Shown here in pieces: positions 5,817 through 7,800 of a stretch of 7,800 nt of DNA (position 1 is its first letter; every line of letters starts with the position of its first letter). The notes under the pieces were generated by a model. It was given only the letters and a program-made list of their open reading frames with translations, ran no database searches and was not told where the DNA came from. The stretch is from NCBI GenBank assembly GCA_030431165.1, contig JAUIJQ010000130.1, positions 1 to 7,800 on the forward strand. Direction: 5' to 3'. The translations under genes and the position numbers were made by a program. Source of the DNA: Rhodothermia bacterium. Its GTDB lineage: Bacteria; Bacteroidota; Rhodothermia; Rhodothermales; JABDKH01.

Positions 5817-7800
5817 GTGTACCATTTTCTGCTGTCCCCTGAATCGATTCGGTCCCTTGCGCTCGTTCTGCTGAACGTCGCGATCACTGTGTACCTCGTG
5901 CGGGCCCGGTCACGGCGTGGCGCTACCGGCTGGCTCGCCGTCTTTACTGCGGGGATGGCCGCGTTTTACACGGCGCGCCTGGTCATGGCGTCGGTATTCC
6001 CGATCGGCCTGCGGTCCCCGCTCGATTACGGTCTGGGTGCACTCGAGGCCATGGCTGTCCCGGTCGCGCTCGGTGCCCTGCTACAGTTTGCGTTTCGATT
6101 CCTTGGTAATCCGTTTCCACGCGAATCGCGTGCTGCCATGTACGTTGCAGCGTTGGCTGTGTGTGGGATGGCCGCGCTTGTTATCTCGGATATCGTCCAG
6201 CATAGGAACAGCGGTAGCTGGCGAGTTGCCTATACGTTCACCTGGCTCGCTTTCAGTTTCTGGTCGATGATTGTACTGCTACGCAAGCGGCGCCGGAGTG
6301 GCAGCGACGGCAGGGCGTTTGGCACGTTTGCCGGACTGTGTGGACTGTTCGCCGTGCTGCTTGTCGTTATTCTGATAACGGGGTCGCTACTCCCCGAAAG
6401 CATGTGGCCATTCACCCTTCTTGGTGTTTACGCCTACTTCTTCGGACTCGTTGCGGCGTACGTCAACCATGCACCTACGCCTACGCCGTTCCAGGTCAGG
6501 ATTCTTGGTATTACGACAACGCTGGTCTTGGCTGTCTTTGGTATGACTGCCATCGTCCTGTATCCGCCGTCTGATCTGGCACGCAACGCAGGATTTGACC
6601 CGGCCAGTGAATCCGCCCTTGCGTTTTCCCCCGACGCACTTGGAGGTTACGCGGTGGAGCAGGCGGTCGGAGGCTTCGCTACCGACCGGGGTGAAACGAT
6701 TGATTTTGGCGACTCGACCGAGGTCATCGTGGACCTTGGTTTTCCGTTTCCGTTTATGGGGCGCACGGCAGATTCCGTTACCGTCGGAAGTGCGGCGATT
6801 GTGGTTTTGGAGCCTGATCGAAATCCGCCGCCGGGTGGTTACGATCCATACGGTGCGCTGGATGCACCCGTGATTGCACCACTGTTTGTGCCGAGCATTC
6901 CGGTGTTCGCACGGCAGCGTGAGGATGGGGTCGACGTCACATTTGTGCGGCGCGACTCAGCGCGAGTCGTCTTTACATGGGAAATGATGCCTGTTATTCC
7001 GGATGACGCGCCGCTCGTTGCGCAGCTTATCCTTGAACGAGATGGTCGATTCGTCATCGGCTATACGCGGTCCGCGTCGGGTGAGTCGCTTCCGGCTGAT
7101 GCACCGTTTGGCGTACGTGGTTTTTGGAATAGCCCTGGCGACGTTGATCGCGGTGTCGAGTGGTCAGGGCTGCCGGGCTCGTCGATTAGTCCGGGGCGCG
7201 GCGTCATACACGACATAGGGCTTTCGATGATGCGTGCCGGTCACATTCCGTCCCGGCGACTACTCATGCTGATGCTTGCATCGCTGGCCTTTGTGTTTCT
7301 TGTTTATCCGCCCGTGTTCAGGGCCGGCGTGGTGCGCCCGTTGGAGCGACTACTTGATGGCATGCGCTCGGTGAGTGACGGTGATCTCGACGTCCAGGTT
7401 GCCGTGGGCATGAAAGACGAGATCGGGACTGTAACCGAGTACTTCAACGAAACGACCAACGCGCTCCGTAGTGCGGATGCGCAGTTGAAGTCGCATGCCG
7501 AGACGCTCGAGCGCAGGGTTGATGAACGCACGGCGGCGCTCAACGCGTCACTCGACAACCTGCGTGCCACGCAGGAACAGCTCGTGCAGCAGGAAAAGAT
7601 GGCGTCGCTTGGTCAGCTCACGGCCGGCATCGCGCATGAGATCAAGAACCCACTCAACTTCATTAACAACTTCTCCGACCTGAACACCGAACTCACGGAA
7701 GAGCTGGAGGAAGCTGTCGCGAATGGTGAAGACGTTGCGGAACTGATCGCCAGTCTGAAGCAGAATGCACAGCTTGTTGCCGAGCACGGGCGGCGGGCGG
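5817..7800 (+). CDS. Sensor histidine kinase: 7TM-like bundle, nidogen-like extracytoplasmic domain, HAMP, HisKA (cut by right edge)
   Basis: The frame is open to the right edge; from GTG 5817 there are 661 complete residues. TTG 5778 is a possible longer start, but GTG puts a short n-region before the first TM. Hydrophobic segments lie near residues 13-28, 39-60, 72-95, 107-123, 139-155, 169-187 and 198-216, a 7TM-type bundle, with a basic loop RKRRR at 156-160. An eighth TM (229-249) leads to an extracytoplasmic region of about 230 residues (250-481), then TM9 (482-500). A HAMP domain (about 501-553, VVRPLERLLDGM ... DEIG) and a coiled coil (about 553-600) follow. The HisKA H-box is LTAGIAHEIKNPLNFINNFS with phosphoacceptor His607, ahead of a normal dimerisation helix. 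The HATPase domain and any receiver are outside the window. The sensor region contains LGFPFPFMG (307-315), VIAPLFVP (352-359), RVVFTWE (383-389) and LILERDGRFVIGYT (404-417). That order resembles nidogen-like (NIDO-type) beta-sandwich domains. The kinase is divergent from the FG-GAP gene and may share its control region. Signal and response-regulator partner are unknown. Confidence 0.88.
   Translation, partial: MYHFLLSPESIRSLALVLLNVAITVYLVRARSRRGATGWLAVFTAGMAAFYTARLVMASVFPIGLRSPLDYGLGALEAMAVPVALGALLQFAFRFLGNPFPRESRAAMYVAALAVCGMAALVISDIVQHRNSGSWRVAYTFTWLAFSFWSMIVLLRKRRRSGSDGRAFGTFAGLCGLFAVLLVVILITGSLLPESMWPFTLLGVYAYFFGLVAAYVNHAPTPTPFQVRILGITTTLVLAVFGMTAIVLYPPSDLARNAGFDPASESALAFSPDALGGYAVEQAVGGFATDRGETIDFGDSTEVIVDLGFPFPFMGRTADSVTVGSAAIVVLEPDRNPPPGGYDPYGALDAPVIAPLFVPSIPVFARQREDGVDVTFVRRDSARVVFTWEMMPVIPDDAPLVAQLILERDGRFVIGYTRSASGESLPADAPFGVRGFWNSPGDVDRGVEWSGLPGSSISPGRGVIHDIGLSMMRAGHIPSRRLLMLMLASLAFVFLVYPPVFRAGVVRPLERLLDGMRSVSDGDLDVQVAVGMKDEIGTVTEYFNETTNALRSADAQLKSHAETLERRVDERTAALNASLDNLRATQEQLVQQEKMASLGQLTAGIAHEIKNPLNFINNFSDLNTELTEELEEAVANGEDVAELIASLKQNAQLVAEHGRRA

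Noticed and set aside
5917..6574. Plus-strand open frames with ATG starts over the kinase N-terminus
   Set aside because: They are out of frame with the continuous kinase frame, which encodes TM segments followed by HAMP and an H-box.

Overview
The window looks like chromosomal DNA of a GC-rich member of the Bacteroidota/Rhodothermota lineage, possibly a Rhodothermales-like marine bacterium. Two secreted beta-propeller proteins end in a type IX secretion (type A) sorting domain, with motifs such as YPNPTSG...VFDVLGR and HPNPASN...VVDLIGR. A periplasmic 'two-component regulator propeller' sensor, typical of the same lineage, is also present. The lineage assignment is inferred from these protein families; no rRNA or other marker gene is in the window.

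Layout, left to right. (1) 1-1375, minus strand: the N-terminal 458 residues of a propeller sensor, cut by the left edge. (2) A 170-bp divergent intergenic region, then 1546-2394, plus strand: a small two-TM membrane protein with a soluble helical N-terminus. (3) 2357-4066, minus strand: a secreted glucose/sorbosone dehydrogenase-like propeller with a T9SS sorting domain. Its 3' end overlaps the 3' end of gene 2 by 38 bp. Its signal peptide is only encoded if translation starts at an ATC or ATT codon, and a perfect AGGAGG lies just upstream. (4) 4067-4204: a 138-bp spacer with three inverted repeats. (5) 4205-5698, minus strand, TTG start: a secreted seven-repeat FG-GAP propeller with a T9SS sorting domain. 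(6) 5699-5816: a divergent AT-rich promoter region with a cluster of short perfect palindromes. (7) 5817-7799 and beyond, plus strand, GTG start: a sensor histidine kinase with an N-terminal 7TM-like bundle, a large extracytoplasmic domain with a nidogen-like 'GFPFPF...IAPLF...FTWE...DGRF' pattern, then TM, HAMP, coiled coil and a HisKA H-box. It is cut by the right edge before the ATPase domain.

Together the window holds two signal-transduction genes flanking two cell-surface or secreted propeller proteins that probably leave the cell through the same T9SS export route. Nothing in the sequence proves the kinases control the secreted proteins, although the right-hand kinase shares a promoter region with the FG-GAP gene. 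I see no RNA genes, CRISPR arrays, insertion sequences or phage genes. The most unusual items are the apparent non-canonical start codon of the dehydrogenase-like gene and the nidogen-like sensor region in the kinase.
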